64,000 bases of DNA, taken from NCBI GenBank assembly GCA_002381805.1, contig DFXZ01000013.1, positions 124,001 to 188,000 on the forward strand. Direction: 5' to 3'. Both the position numbers and the translations under genes were made by a program. Below are positions 1 to 6,562 of the stretch, in pieces. This DNA is from Bdellovibrio sp. UBA4095 (lineage in GTDB: Bacteria > Bdellovibrionota > Bdellovibrionia > Bdellovibrionales > Bdellovibrionaceae). The notes under the pieces were generated by a model that did not search any database, was not told the DNA's origin, and was given only the letters and a program-made list of their open reading frames with translations. Positions within the stretch are counted from its first letter, which is position 1, and each line of letters opens with the position of its first letter.

Positions 1-211
1 CGTCGCGAAGACTGATAGCTCTGTCATGGACACTTCCTCGGAAGTTGATGGCATAGCGTTGTTTAACGCTGTTCACTTGATTGATCGTGGTGAGGCTTCT
101 TTCAATGGAATTTACCTGCGAGATTCCGATGACGATAAGCAGAATCATAATTAGAGGTGCGATAGAGAAACCTAAAATCAAACGACCCTTAATGCCAAAA
201 TTCTTTTTCAT
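1..211 (-). CDS. Methyl-accepting chemotaxis protein, N-terminal part (cut by window edge)
   Basis: The first 70 codons of a minus-strand gene are present and the rest lies outside the window. The start is ATG at 211. The product opens with a short basic stretch (MKKNFGIKGR), then one membrane segment (LILGFSIAPLIMILLIVIGI), then the beginning of a periplasmic four-helix-bundle sensor domain. The segment VHDRAISLRD is characteristic of the 4HB_MCP ligand-binding family. The full protein would be expected to carry HAMP and MCP signalling domains and to feed CheA. Only the N-terminus is seen, so a histidine kinase or cyclase with the same sensor domain remains possible. Confidence 0.75.
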   Translation of the reverse strand, partial: MKKNFGIKGRLILGFSIAPLIMILLIVIGISQVNSIERSLTTINQVNSVKQRYAINFRGSVHDRAISLRD

Positions 212-464
212 ATACGCTCCAATGATAGGTTTGTTGTTGGTCTAAGACCATCATAGCTTTCTAAGCAGGGTTTTAACTAAGTGGTAAACCCTATCGCAAC
301 ATCAATAAAATCTATAAGGATGATTATTTGATAAATTTGCTTTATTTTAAGCCAAATTCCCGAGAGAGTAAGGACCGGTTATGCTGGATTTTCAAAATGA
401 AACACTTGTCAATGGACTGATAAGATCTGAGGCGGTTGGATCCCGAACGACTGAATTTAAATAA

Positions 465-977
465 TTAGTTCGCTCGCTTAAGAGCTTCGCGGACGATCAA
501 TTCGCGTTCGATGCGATAGAAGATGATTCGTTCTTCCAATCCATCGCTTTCCATAGACTCTGGTGGAGAGAAGAAATCTCGTAGAATTTCCATTTTCTTG
601 TCGATGGTCACGCGAGTTGATTCGCGACCATCGGCGCGGCCGCGTGCGAAGGTCAAAATAAGTTTATAGCGAATCCCACTTGAAGGTGGGCGCTGGATAT
701 TAGGTGGAAGCCAACCATCCAATCCTTTGATGTATTCGGTCTCGATAATACCCGTATCCTGATTTTCTTGGGCAATCGGGTATTTCAAAACAGACTGCGC
801 AGCCATCCAGACGGAATCATAGTCAGCAAAGAATACTTTTTGTTTATTGATCGTGCCCATACGTGCGTGGGCAGAGGGTTTTCGATCGAACAGGCTGCAG
901 CTAACGAGGCTGCAACCTGTGAGAATCACAAGTCCAAGGAGAACTTTTCTAAAAGGAGATAGAGCTGTGTGTGACAT
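465..977 (-). CDS. Putative lipoprotein of unknown function (170 aa)
   Basis: I do not recognise a family. The N-terminus has a basic start, a hydrophobic stretch (VLLGLVILTGCSLVSCS) and two possible lipobox cysteines (LTGC and LVSC), so it is probably lipidated. The rest is a soluble domain of about 130 residues with a charged C-terminus (RELIVREALKRAN). ATG 977 is the first ATG; a TTG at 992 is also in frame, and neither has a clear ribosome-binding site. The 5' end overlaps the end of the upstream lipoprotein gene by 29 nt, so the two are probably translationally coupled. The segment FADYDSVWMAAQSVL loosely recalls BamC-like lipoproteins, which is too weak to name it. Confidence 0.7.
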   Translation of the reverse strand: MSHTALSPFRKVLLGLVILTGCSLVSCSLFDRKPSAHARMGTINKQKVFFADYDSVWMAAQSVLKYPIAQENQDTGIIETEYIKGLDGWLPPNIQRPPSSGIRYKLILTFARGRADGRESTRVTIDKKMEILRDFFSPPESMESDGLEERIIFYRIERELIVREALKRAN

Positions 978-2409
978 GTGTTGCGGCTTCAATCATAGCA
1001 GCACCAGGGGCCGCTTGGGAAGCAGTTTGGGATCCAATAAAATTAACTTCCCATCGCTTTTTCCCGCGTGGCTCTTGATCATTCGGCCACTGAGGCAACT
1101 GCATGCGATCTACCCAGTTTTGTGCGTAAACTTCCCACTGAGGATTCATGACCTTCACCTTGGCAGTGCCCTGTTGAACTTCGAGTTCTGCAGATAGAAC
1201 TGAGTAAGTTCCAATTTTTTGAACTCCAGGGATTGACTCGAATTGAGGCATCAAGATTTCTCCTGGATTGCTGAGACGAGGATTTTCAATCAGCGGAAGC
1301 ATTGTCGGAGCAACTCCTGCAGTCAGTGGCAAAAGAGTGACACTCATGCGGTCGCTGCCGTCTTTATTGCCTTTGCTGTCTTTCAGGTCTGCTGTCTTTT
1401 TAAGCACTGCCAAGACTTGTTGTTCGAATCCTGCTTGAGTCGAAAGAGTCATTTTTTTAGCGGCAGCAATTTGCTTCACATCGGTAGGAATCAAATAGCC
1501 TGATTGTTGAGCAATACCCACGGCGATGAAAGTTTCGTCACGCTCAAAGCGAGGAGCCACGATTTCCTTTTTGTCGGTAAAGTTCAATTCTTTTGACGGA
1601 ATGTCCAAAGTCATTTGACGAGAATTGATTTCGATATCGCGGATACCGCCGCCAGAAATTTTAAATTCATTGATAAGCTCATAGAACTCTTTGCCATCGC
1701 GAAGAGAGTCGACGACGGGTTTAAATGGAAAGCGCCCGCGAGCTGCGTATACCCGGGTGACGCCTGGTTGGTCGAAATAAACGCGGTATTGAGGCTTATC
1801 CAAAGTAACAGTGAACAGAGAGTAGCGCTCGCTTTGCTTAGGCAAAGAAATATTGGTCGGAACCGGGATCTCTTGGCCGATCGCAGAAATAATATCATTC
1901 TGCGGGCTGATCACTTGATTCATATCGAAAGCCAAAAGGTTCTTCTTTGTAAAAGCTGGGATCACCAAACCAAAATCAACGAAGCCGTCTTTATTTACGA
2001 CTGGCAGATCTTGAACGCGGCCTTTGATTTCATATTGCGCAGAAGTCGCAAGTGGGCGCAGCGTAAAACTCAGATTTCCCGGAGTTTGCGCCATATAAGT
2101 AGTGCGCATATAACCAGGCGCCTGAACTGTCACTGCGAGGGGTTCGGTCCAGGCAAGTGGAAGCTCTGCCTGACCCTGGGCATTGGTCGTCAGGAAGTTG
2201 CCACTAAAAGGAGTGTCAAGAGAGTCTCCGATCAGGATTTCAGCACCGGCGATCGCTTTATTATCAAGAGTCGTTACGGTAATAGTTTGGGCTTCTTGCA
2301 GGCCAAACCAGCGAGACGTCAGGTTGTCGTTGAGTTGGTTTGAGCCCATGTCTGGCGAGCAGCCGATTAAGAGTCCTGGCAGCAGCGCCGCCATAAATAG
2401 CTTTTTCAT
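949..2409 (-). CDS. Large lipoprotein with carboxypeptidase-regulatory-like N-terminal domain (486 aa)
   Basis: The start ATG 2409 has a strong ribosome-binding site (GGAGGGG, about 8 nt upstream). The signal peptide ends in a lipobox (GLLIGC), predicting an outer-membrane lipoprotein. Residues ~40-115 (ITVTTLDNKAIAGAEILIGD, then TTNAQGQAELPL) look like an Ig-like domain of the carboxypeptidase-regulatory or big-protein type, where a substituent is built into a beta sandwich. The remaining ~370 residues are beta-rich and not recognised. It is the first gene of a two-lipoprotein operon. Function unknown; a surface or envelope structural role is a guess. Confidence 0.75.
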   Translation of the reverse strand: MKKLFMAALLPGLLIGCSPDMGSNQLNDNLTSRWFGLQEAQTITVTTLDNKAIAGAEILIGDSLDTPFSGNFLTTNAQGQAELPLAWTEPLAVTVQAPGYMRTTYMAQTPGNLSFTLRPLATSAQYEIKGRVQDLPVVNKDGFVDFGLVIPAFTKKNLLAFDMNQVISPQNDIISAIGQEIPVPTNISLPKQSERYSLFTVTLDKPQYRVYFDQPGVTRVYAARGRFPFKPVVDSLRDGKEFYELINEFKISGGGIRDIEINSRQMTLDIPSKELNFTDKKEIVAPRFERDETFIAVGIAQQSGYLIPTDVKQIAAAKKMTLSTQAGFEQQVLAVLKKTADLKDSKGNKDGSDRMSVTLLPLTAGVAPTMLPLIENPRLSNPGEILMPQFESIPGVQKIGTYSVLSAELEVQQGTAKVKVMNPQWEVYAQNWVDRMQLPQWPNDQEPRGKKRWEVNFIGSQTASQAAPGAAMIEAATHVTHSSISF

Positions 2410-2538
2410 AAAGATTTCCCCTCCGTGGTGATTTCTTACTTATTCTGTCATTGCAGGTTGAGTTTGCTCCCGGGTCAAGACCAAAGCCGAGAATTTATAC
2501 GAATTTTCAAAATTCACGCTTTAACGCAAAGCCCGATA

Positions 2539-2566
2539 TTGACAATCTGCCCCCCAACATCTAAAA
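2539..2566 (+). promoter_or_regulatory. Candidate promoter for the tRNA gene
   Basis: A perfect TTGACA (2539-2544) is followed after 16 nt by CTAAAA (2561-2566). It lies about 60 nt upstream of the mature tRNA 5' end, which would leave a short 5' leader for RNase P. The -10 match is only partial. Confidence 0.4.
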
Positions 2567-2627
2567 ATTCCAACTCACGCAAATTGATCGCGGTTCTTTT
2601 GGACTCAAATTGAGGAGCGTTACGGTT

Positions 2628-2690
<63 letters not shown>

Positions 2691-2704
<14 letters not shown>

Positions 2705-2906
2705 ATTTTTTTAAAGGCAGCCATCGAGCTGCCTTTTTTCGTTTTAATATCACAGTTTATCTTGAGGCGGACGCGGTCCCGCGGGCATTGAGCCCGCGAG
2801 CCCTATGGGTCCGTCCGTCTTCGCGCAAGGCGCTTCGGCGGTCTCCCGCCTGCGTCACGTCAGACGCCTCCGGCGTCCAACGCGCTCGCAGTGCCTCTCA
2901 CTACCA
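2691..2906. repeat. Duplicated tRNA 3' end flanking a GC-rich hairpin stretch (att-like)
   Basis: The 14-nt tRNA tail GCCTCTCACTACCA occurs at 2691-2704 and again at 2893-2906. Between them is a GC-rich, non-coding stretch with several hairpins: CGCGGGC-ATTGA-GCCCGCG near 2783, GGCGG/CCGCC-type pairs, and a perfect GACGCC-TCC-GGCGTC near 2870. Duplicated tRNA 3' ends are the hallmark of integrase attachment sites. No integrase or cargo is present, so this is either a deletion relic or a partial tRNA duplication. Confidence 0.5.
2713..2739 (+). terminator. Rho-independent terminator of the tRNA gene
   Basis: The stem AAAGGCAGC/GCTGCCTTT with a six-base loop is followed by a run of T, starting 9 nt after the CCA end of the tRNA. 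Confidence 0.85.
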
Positions 2907-2992
2907 AAATTTAAAAATTTATTGTGGTGCTTGGCGAGCTTTCTTCCGTAGCGGAAGTGGGTGAAGGGGGTAGCGGATGGTTCGTAAAATGC

Positions 2993-3026
2993 AAAGGCGA
3001 CCACTGCCTCAGCAGGGTCGCCTTTT
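2993..3026 (+). terminator. Terminator-like hairpin at the 5' end of element copy 1
   Basis: The stem AAAGGCGACC/GGTCGCCTTT carries an upper stem CTGC/GCAG with loop CTCA and is followed by TTTT. Copy 2 has GACGACC/GGTCGTC at the same place, a compensatory change. The hairpin lies upstream of the peptide ORF, so it could act as an attenuator or as a stable 5' cap on the RNA. Confidence 0.6.
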
Positions 3027-3028
3027 AT

Positions 3029-3085
3029 ATGGAGCTCTTTTCGAATTTCCGGAAGGAGGTCCGAAATGAACCATACACACTATGA
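3029..3085 (+). CDS. Possible leader ORF overlapping the peptide gene, copy 1 (18 aa)
   Basis: ATG GAG CTC TTT starts a reading frame in all three copies (product MELFSNFRKEVRNEPYTL here). It runs through the Shine-Dalgarno hairpin and overlaps the peptide ORF by 20 nt in another frame. No good ribosome-binding site precedes it. The arrangement resembles mok over hok, but conservation could simply reflect the conserved hairpin sequence. Confidence 0.3.
   Translation: MELFSNFRKEVRNEPYTL
3035..3058 (+). promoter_or_regulatory. Hairpin sequestering the Shine-Dalgarno sequence, copy 1
   Basis: CTCTTTTCG (3035-3043) pairs with CGGAAGGAG (3050-3058) over nine positions, two of them G.T. The AAGGAG of the peptide gene is therefore inside a stem. 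Copies 2 and 3 keep the pairing (C instead of T at one wobble position). Confidence 0.6.
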
Positions 3086-3173
3086 TTCTATTCGGCGCAT
3101 ATTAAAGATAACTAAACAGATTCTTTCGATCATTTTAGTCTTAATCAAAATTCTTCGCGAGATTCTGGGCTAG
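3066..3173 (+). CDS. Small basic hydrophobic peptide, copy 1 (35 aa)
   Basis: The product begins MNHTHYDSIRRILKITK, continues into a nearly unbroken hydrophobic helix with spaced lysine and arginine (ILSIILVLIKILREILG), and ends. A strong ribosome-binding site (GGAAGGAGG) sits 7 nt before the ATG. Two paralogues lie at 5009 and 7002; differences are mostly synonymous or I/L exchanges, which suggests selection on a translated peptide. Size and composition recall membrane-acting type I toxins such as TisB, but I know of no named family that it matches. It could also be a regulatory or structural membrane peptide. Confidence 0.7.
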   Translation: MNHTHYDSIRRILKITKQILSIILVLIKILREILG

Positions 3174-3341
3174 ATTTCTAAGGAATAACCTCCGGTGCGT
3201 TCCTCTATCGAAAGATTTTAGGACCAAGGATGGGACTTAAAACCCCTCGGGAAGCAAGTTCCAGATGTGGCCCTGCTGGGGTGCTTTTGTTGTCTTACTT
3301 AATAAATTTGGAGAAAATAGAGAGTAACATCATGCAAAAAG

Positions 3342-3364
3342 AGCACTGATTTTTGGTCAGTGCT
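3342..3364. terminator. Bidirectional terminator
   Basis: A perfect 8-bp stem AGCACTGA/TCAGTGCT is flanked by A on the left and T on the right. It can end the element transcript from the left and the minus-strand SGNH gene from the right. Confidence 0.8.
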
Positions 3365-3396
3365 TTTCTATTAATCTTTTGATCAGGTGACGGGGG

Positions 3397-4230
3397 TTAT
3401 TTTGTTAAAACGCTCTTCATTAAAACAAACTGATTCTCTGTGATTTGGTCGGGATGTTTCGTCAGCAAATTCACATCGACCTTGAAAATATCTCGAGCAA
3501 GAACCATGGCAGAAAAAAATGAGCCTAATACAGTAGGATGAAGGTTGTCATCTTGATAAAGATCTGTATCGGGGATGTTCCTCGGTTTATTGTTCATTAA
3601 CTCTAGCCACTTACTTCCAACAAACGATTGAATCGTGTTCGGACTGGAGACTGCCGCCATGGCAAATCCCTCATTTAGCATTTTCTGATATTCAATCAAA
3701 TTAGATCCGAACCAATTTTTCCCCGCATTTACTTCGTTGTTTGCAAATTTTAAACAAGGAAAATTATCCTGAAGCCAAGGGTGATCCTTCTTATACGTCC
3801 AATGCGCGAAAATCACCGGTATTGCTCCGTTTGCTTCGATAAGTGCAATCAACTTTTCTGCGTACTTAAGGAACTCAGGTCGACCAACAGGACCACCGTT
3901 ATCAGGAAAGCACTTTGGAAGTTCTAAAGCCTCAATGCTTTGTGCTTGAACAATCACATAGCTATATTTGTTAGACGAAAGCTTTTTGTATACCTCGCCC
4001 TCGTCAAAGTGTCTCTTTAGTGTTTGACCACCCTTAACAACATAATCGACCTGGACATCAATATTCAAGGAAAGTGCAATAGCCTTAAAGTTATCCGGAA
4101 GTGCAGGGTTCGACATGTCACCCGGTTCATAAGTAAAAGAATTACCAACAAACAAAACCTTAATCGGTTGCGCACCTGCAAGAACAGACAAAAACAATGT
4201 AACTATAAAGGTCAGGATACTTCTAAGCAT
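3397..4230 (-). CDS. Secreted SGNH-hydrolase-like protein (DUF4886 type, 277 aa)
   Basis: A signal peptide (MLRSILTFIVTLFLSVLAGAQP) is followed by the block I motif VLFVGNSFTYEPGDM, in which the serine of GNSFT would be the nucleophile. A C-terminal DDNLHPTVLGSFFSAMVLA holds the D-x-x-H pair of SGNH/GDSL hydrolases. The GNSFT form and the length match the DUF4886 branch, whose substrates are mostly unknown (esters or carbohydrate acyl groups). The protein should be periplasmic or exported. It stands alone between element copy 1 and the DUF1684 gene and has a terminator just downstream. Confidence 0.75.
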   Translation of the reverse strand: MLRSILTFIVTLFLSVLAGAQPIKVLFVGNSFTYEPGDMSNPALPDNFKAIALSLNIDVQVDYVVKGGQTLKRHFDEGEVYKKLSSNKYSYVIVQAQSIEALELPKCFPDNGGPVGRPEFLKYAEKLIALIEANGAIPVIFAHWTYKKDHPWLQDNFPCLKFANNEVNAGKNWFGSNLIEYQKMLNEGFAMAAVSSPNTIQSFVGSKWLELMNNKPRNIPDTDLYQDDNLHPTVLGSFFSAMVLARDIFKVDVNLLTKHPDQITENQFVLMKSVLTK

Positions 4231-4288
4231 TTTAATTTCTCCGAGAGCTCTTTCATTTTTTGATAAGATGGTCAGCGAAAATTTCCAG

Positions 4289-4906
4289 TTATCTTAAGAC
4301 TTTTTCACCAGCTTCTATGGAGACGGATAACCAATTTTCTGGTAAGGGCAGAGCGCAGACAGATTCTGCGGAATAGGCACATTCCATATTAGTGGCCTCA
4401 TTAAAATCAACAATGGCTTTTCCATTTTCGATCTGGACATTTAAGTTACGTCCTCCACCATAAGTCGTTTTTCCGTTTGTCTTATCCTTAAAAGGGGCAA
4501 TAAGTTCCGTCGGATTTTCGGTTTGAAGATCACAGTACAGATGAAGCGCAACTAGTTGGGCATCGATCTCAGCTTTTACGCTACCATACTTTCTCAGCTC
4601 TATCTGACCATAACCTTCGACCGCAAAAATGGCTCGTTCATTGTTTTTGAAAAGCTCAACTTCGCAGATCTTAAGATAGTCGGAATTGTAAGGATAGAAA
4701 TCCAATCCGGAAAAGGTATGTTTCTTTTGATCATTTAAATCACTAAAGTTTTGCAGAAACCATTCGTTTCTTTGTGCTCGTTTGCGGAGAACTTTATCTT
4801 CATTTGAAGTCATAGTGAGAACAAATAGCACGATCAATGAATTCTGCAAGATGAAACATACTAACGCGTGGCTTATCCTTGCGTCCGCAGCGGAAGTGGA
4901 TCGCAT
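4289..4906 (-). CDS. DUF1684 family protein, probably exported (205 aa; start uncertain)
   Basis: The segments GLDFYPYNSDY, FKDKTNGKTTYGGGRNL, VDFNEATNMECAYSAESVCALPLPENWL and SIEAGE follow the DUF1684 pattern. The family is of unknown function. The first possible ATG (4906) gives an N-terminus MRSTSAADARI followed by a hydrophobic stretch ALVCFILQNSLIVLFVLT that could be a signal peptide. The next ATG (4813) begins after it (MTSNEDKVLRK). The sequence around 4906 belongs to the repeat-like region upstream of element copy 2, so the original 5' end may have been replaced. No convincing ribosome-binding site precedes either start. Confidence 0.7.
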   Translation of the reverse strand: MRSTSAADARISHALVCFILQNSLIVLFVLTMTSNEDKVLRKRAQRNEWFLQNFSDLNDQKKHTFSGLDFYPYNSDYLKICEVELFKNNERAIFAVEGYGQIELRKYGSVKAEIDAQLVALHLYCDLQTENPTELIAPFKDKTNGKTTYGGGRNLNVQIENGKAIVDFNEATNMECAYSAESVCALPLPENWLSVSIEAGEKVLR

Positions 4907-4935
4907 TTCTGCAGTGATTCCGGTTTAAAAAATGC

Positions 4936-4969
4936 AAAGACGACCACTGCCTTCGCAGGGTCGTCTTTT
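4936..4969 (+). terminator. Terminator-like hairpin at the 5' end of element copy 2
   Basis: The stem AAAGACGACC/GGTCGTCTTT has an upper stem CTGC/GCAG and loop CTTC and is followed by T. Relative to copy 1 one G-C pair is replaced by A-T on both strands. Confidence 0.6.
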
Positions 4970-4971
4970 AG

Positions 4972-5028
4972 ATGGAGCTCTTTCCGAAATTCCGGAAGGA
5001 GGTCCGATATGAACTATACAACCTATGA
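4972..5028 (+). CDS. Possible leader ORF, copy 2 (18 aa)
   Basis: The product would be MELFPKFRKEVRYELYNL. It is in the same position and frame relation as the leader of copy 1 and ends at the equivalent TGA inside the peptide ORF. Confidence 0.3.
   Translation: MELFPKFRKEVRYELYNL
4978..5001 (+). promoter_or_regulatory. Hairpin sequestering the Shine-Dalgarno sequence, copy 2
   Basis: CTCTTTCCG (4978-4986) pairs with CGGAAGGAG (4993-5001). The loop differs from copies 1 and 3 (AAATTC instead of AATTTC) while the stem is kept. Confidence 0.6.
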
Positions 5029-5116
5029 TTCTATTCGGCGCATTCTAAAGATAACTAAACAGATACTCTCTATTTTATTGGTCTTGATCAAAATTTTACG
5101 AGAGCTTCTGAGCTAG
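5009..5116 (+). CDS. Small basic hydrophobic peptide, copy 2 (35 aa)
   Basis: The product begins MNYTTYDSIRRILKITK and ends ILSILLVLIKILRELLS. It has the same length as copy 1. The central and C-terminal part differs from copy 1 only by I/L and G/S exchanges despite many nucleotide changes. GGAAGGAGG precedes the ATG. The reading frame is open further upstream, to 4868, but the conserved ribosome-binding site and the paralogues fix the start here. Confidence 0.7.
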   Translation: MNYTTYDSIRRILKITKQILSILLVLIKILRELLS

Positions 5117-5204
5117 CTTTTTTCAGAAAATACCTCCAGTGCGTTCTTATATCGATTGATTTTAGGACCTAGGACGGGACTTGAAATCCCTCGGAAGGTC
5201 AGCT

Positions 5205-6194
5205 TCAGAGACGACTCTGCTGGGGCTCAGAACTGTATTGCAAGCAGCGGATGCGGAAAAATATAAAGGCGCCCAAGAGCTGATGAAGAACGGCCCAGGG
5301 GATGGGTACTTTTAGGATCAGAGTTAGCACTCCCAAGATAAATTGCAGCACAATCAAAAAAGTCAGATGCTTGAATCCCCAGCGCCAACCGAGTAAAGCA
5401 AGAATTCCTAATACCCACGCACCCAGCCGATGGAAAAACTGAAGGTTGATTTGATTGTAGAATAGATCTTCGACCCAACTGCCGGACATAAAAAACACCG
5501 AAGGTCCCCACGAGTCGCCCATTTTCGGGAACGTATTAAAAATATACCCCGCGCGACTTCCAGCGACCAGCGCACCCAAGGCCAACTGTAGCAAACAAAC
5601 ATAAGAAAGAACCCGCAAGTAGATTCGCTGATCGTGACGATGCTGAACTCGGGGGCTCTCTTGTTGCCACCAGAAAGCCAGATACGACAGGATCAGGCAC
5701 GCCCATAAAAAGTGAGCCAGCAAACGAAAATGACTGACCCGGGGGATTTGCACCAGGCCACTTTTCACCATGAACCAACCTAACCCGCCTTGAATTCCCA
5801 CAAGGGTCAGCAGCAGAAGCAGGCGTTTGCGATCTCGAGAGGAAGTCTTTCCACGCAACCAGAAAACTAAAAACGGCATAATGATAAAAAAACCCAACAA
5901 TCGCGCAATCAGTCGGTGAGCATATTCCCACCAAAAGATAAATTTAAACTCCTCCAGGCTCATCGAGTCTCTGGATTTAAAGTCCGGTGAAAGTTGGTAT
6001 TTTGAAAATTCCTGCGACCACTGATCGACTGTTAATGGCGGCAGGATGCCGGTCACTGGTCGCCACTCTACAATTGAAAGGCCTGCCTCGTGCAATCGGG
6101 TGGCTCCTCCCACGGCAATGGTCAAAAAGACCCAACCAATGATGAACAGTAACCAATATCTAAAAACAGGACGAATGCTAAAGTTTTGTGACAT
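5205..6194 (-). CDS. ctaA: Heme A synthase (COX15/CtaA family, 329 aa)
   Basis: This membrane enzyme converts heme O to heme A for aa3-type cytochrome oxidases. The product has about eight membrane segments and the family block VGGATRLHEAGLSIVEWRPVTGILPP near the N-terminus. Conserved histidines occur in helices (WEYAHRLIARLLGF, HFRLLAHFLWACL, FFHRLGAWVLGI, LHQLLGAF). GGAG lies 8 nt before the ATG. It is divergent from the ferredoxin gene, with a TGAT-N4-ATCA box in between. The cbb3 oxidase in this window uses no heme A, so an aa3 or caa3 oxidase must be encoded elsewhere. The C-terminal codons overlap the end of element copy 2. Confidence 0.92.
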   Translation of the reverse strand: MSQNFSIRPVFRYWLLFIIGWVFLTIAVGGATRLHEAGLSIVEWRPVTGILPPLTVDQWSQEFSKYQLSPDFKSRDSMSLEEFKFIFWWEYAHRLIARLLGFFIIMPFLVFWLRGKTSSRDRKRLLLLLTLVGIQGGLGWFMVKSGLVQIPRVSHFRLLAHFLWACLILSYLAFWWQQESPRVQHRHDQRIYLRVLSYVCLLQLALGALVAGSRAGYIFNTFPKMGDSWGPSVFFMSGSWVEDLFYNQINLQFFHRLGAWVLGILALLGWRWGFKHLTFLIVLQFILGVLTLILKVPIPWAVLHQLLGAFIFFRIRCLQYSSEPQQSRL

Positions 6195-6259
6195 GAAGGA
6201 GCTCCCGCCGTCAATCTATGCAAATGGGGGATTTCTATTGAGTCAAAAACCGCAAAACC

Positions 6260-6301
6260 ATGATCCTGATCAATGTTTGATGACTTCTCATGCGGTAGTC
6301 T
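6260..6301 (+). promoter_or_regulatory. FNR-type box and -10 element upstream of the ferredoxin gene
   Basis: ATGAT-CCTG-ATCAA (6260-6273) matches nine of ten defined positions of the FNR consensus TTGAT-N4-ATCAA. A -10-like TAGTCT lies at 6296-6301. A start near 6308 would put the box centre at about -41.5, the class II position. The box sits in the divergent region shared with ctaA and could act on both genes. Confidence 0.5.
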
Positions 6302-6331
6302 AAGGACGACCGATTTGCCGGAGATGAATGT

Positions 6332-6562
6332 ATGAAAGAATCAAGCGATCCCGCTATCCAAGGTTCGCATAAGTTTTTTATTGGACCAGATTGCATCAGT
6401 TGCGGAGCCTGCTGGAAAGAAGCACCCGAAAACTTCCGAAGCCATGATATTCATGCTCATGCCTATGTTCACCGCCAGCCACAGTCCGAAAAGGAGCTTC
6501 AAGAATGCAGAGCTGCTCAAAAAATATGTCCAATCAATATCATCGGATATACCTATGAGTGA
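6332..6562 (+). CDS. Small ferredoxin, single [4Fe-4S] type (76 aa)
   Basis: The motif CISCGAC (three cysteines spaced by two) followed later by ICPIN gives four ligands for one [4Fe-4S] cluster. It resembles single-cluster bacterial ferredoxins, with the usual acidic EAPENF after the first motif. It should be a cytosolic electron carrier. Its end overlaps the start of the next gene by 8 nt, indicating an operon with the DGC protein, and an FNR-like box lies upstream, suggesting induction at low oxygen. Redox partners are not evident from the neighbours. Confidence 0.85.
   Translation: MKESSDPAIQGSHKFFIGPDCISCGACWKEAPENFRSHDIHAHAYVHRQPQSEKELQECRAAQKICPINIIGYTYE

Larger units (their letters stand above)
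2986..3290 (+). repeat. Dispersed peptide-encoding element, copy 1
   Basis: This is the first of three homologous ~300-bp elements (others start near 4922 and 6916). The conserved order is: an AAAATGC lead-in, a GC hairpin followed by T, a hairpin that encloses the Shine-Dalgarno sequence, a 35-36 codon peptide ORF, the sequence ACCTCC 15-16 nt after the stop, and about 100 nt of conserved 3' sequence. That 3' part contains GGGACTTAAAACCCC-type stems. Within the peptide ORF most differences from copies 2 and 3 are at third codon positions. Confidence 0.85.
2907..3396. other. Stretch without a conventional gene: peptide element copy 1 and a terminator
   Basis: Apart from the 35-residue peptide ORF and its conserved flanks (about 2943-3290) and the terminator at 3342-3364, nothing else is recognisable here. 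A hairpin CTTCCG-TAG-CGGAAG at 2943-2957 precedes the element and has a partial counterpart before copy 2 (near 4884). Confidence 0.6.
4922..5228 (+). repeat. Dispersed peptide-encoding element, copy 2
   Basis: This has the same order of parts as copy 1, about 1.94 kb downstream. Similarity to copy 1 also extends upstream (a CCGCAGCGGAAGTGG-like stretch near 4884-4900). The 3' end of the element (to about 5226) overlaps the last codons of heme A synthase on the opposite strand, and the terminal T-run seen in copies 1 and 3 is missing. Confidence 0.85.

Noticed and set aside
381..464. 27-codon frame with ATG at 381 between the chemotaxis and lipoprotein genes
   Set aside because: No Shine-Dalgarno, no membrane or motif features, and no paralogue; most likely chance.
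1615..2343. 242-codon plus-strand open frame opposite the large lipoprotein gene
   Set aside because: It is the antisense shadow of a gene with signal peptide, lipobox and strong ribosome-binding site; its own product has no recognisable features and no start signal.
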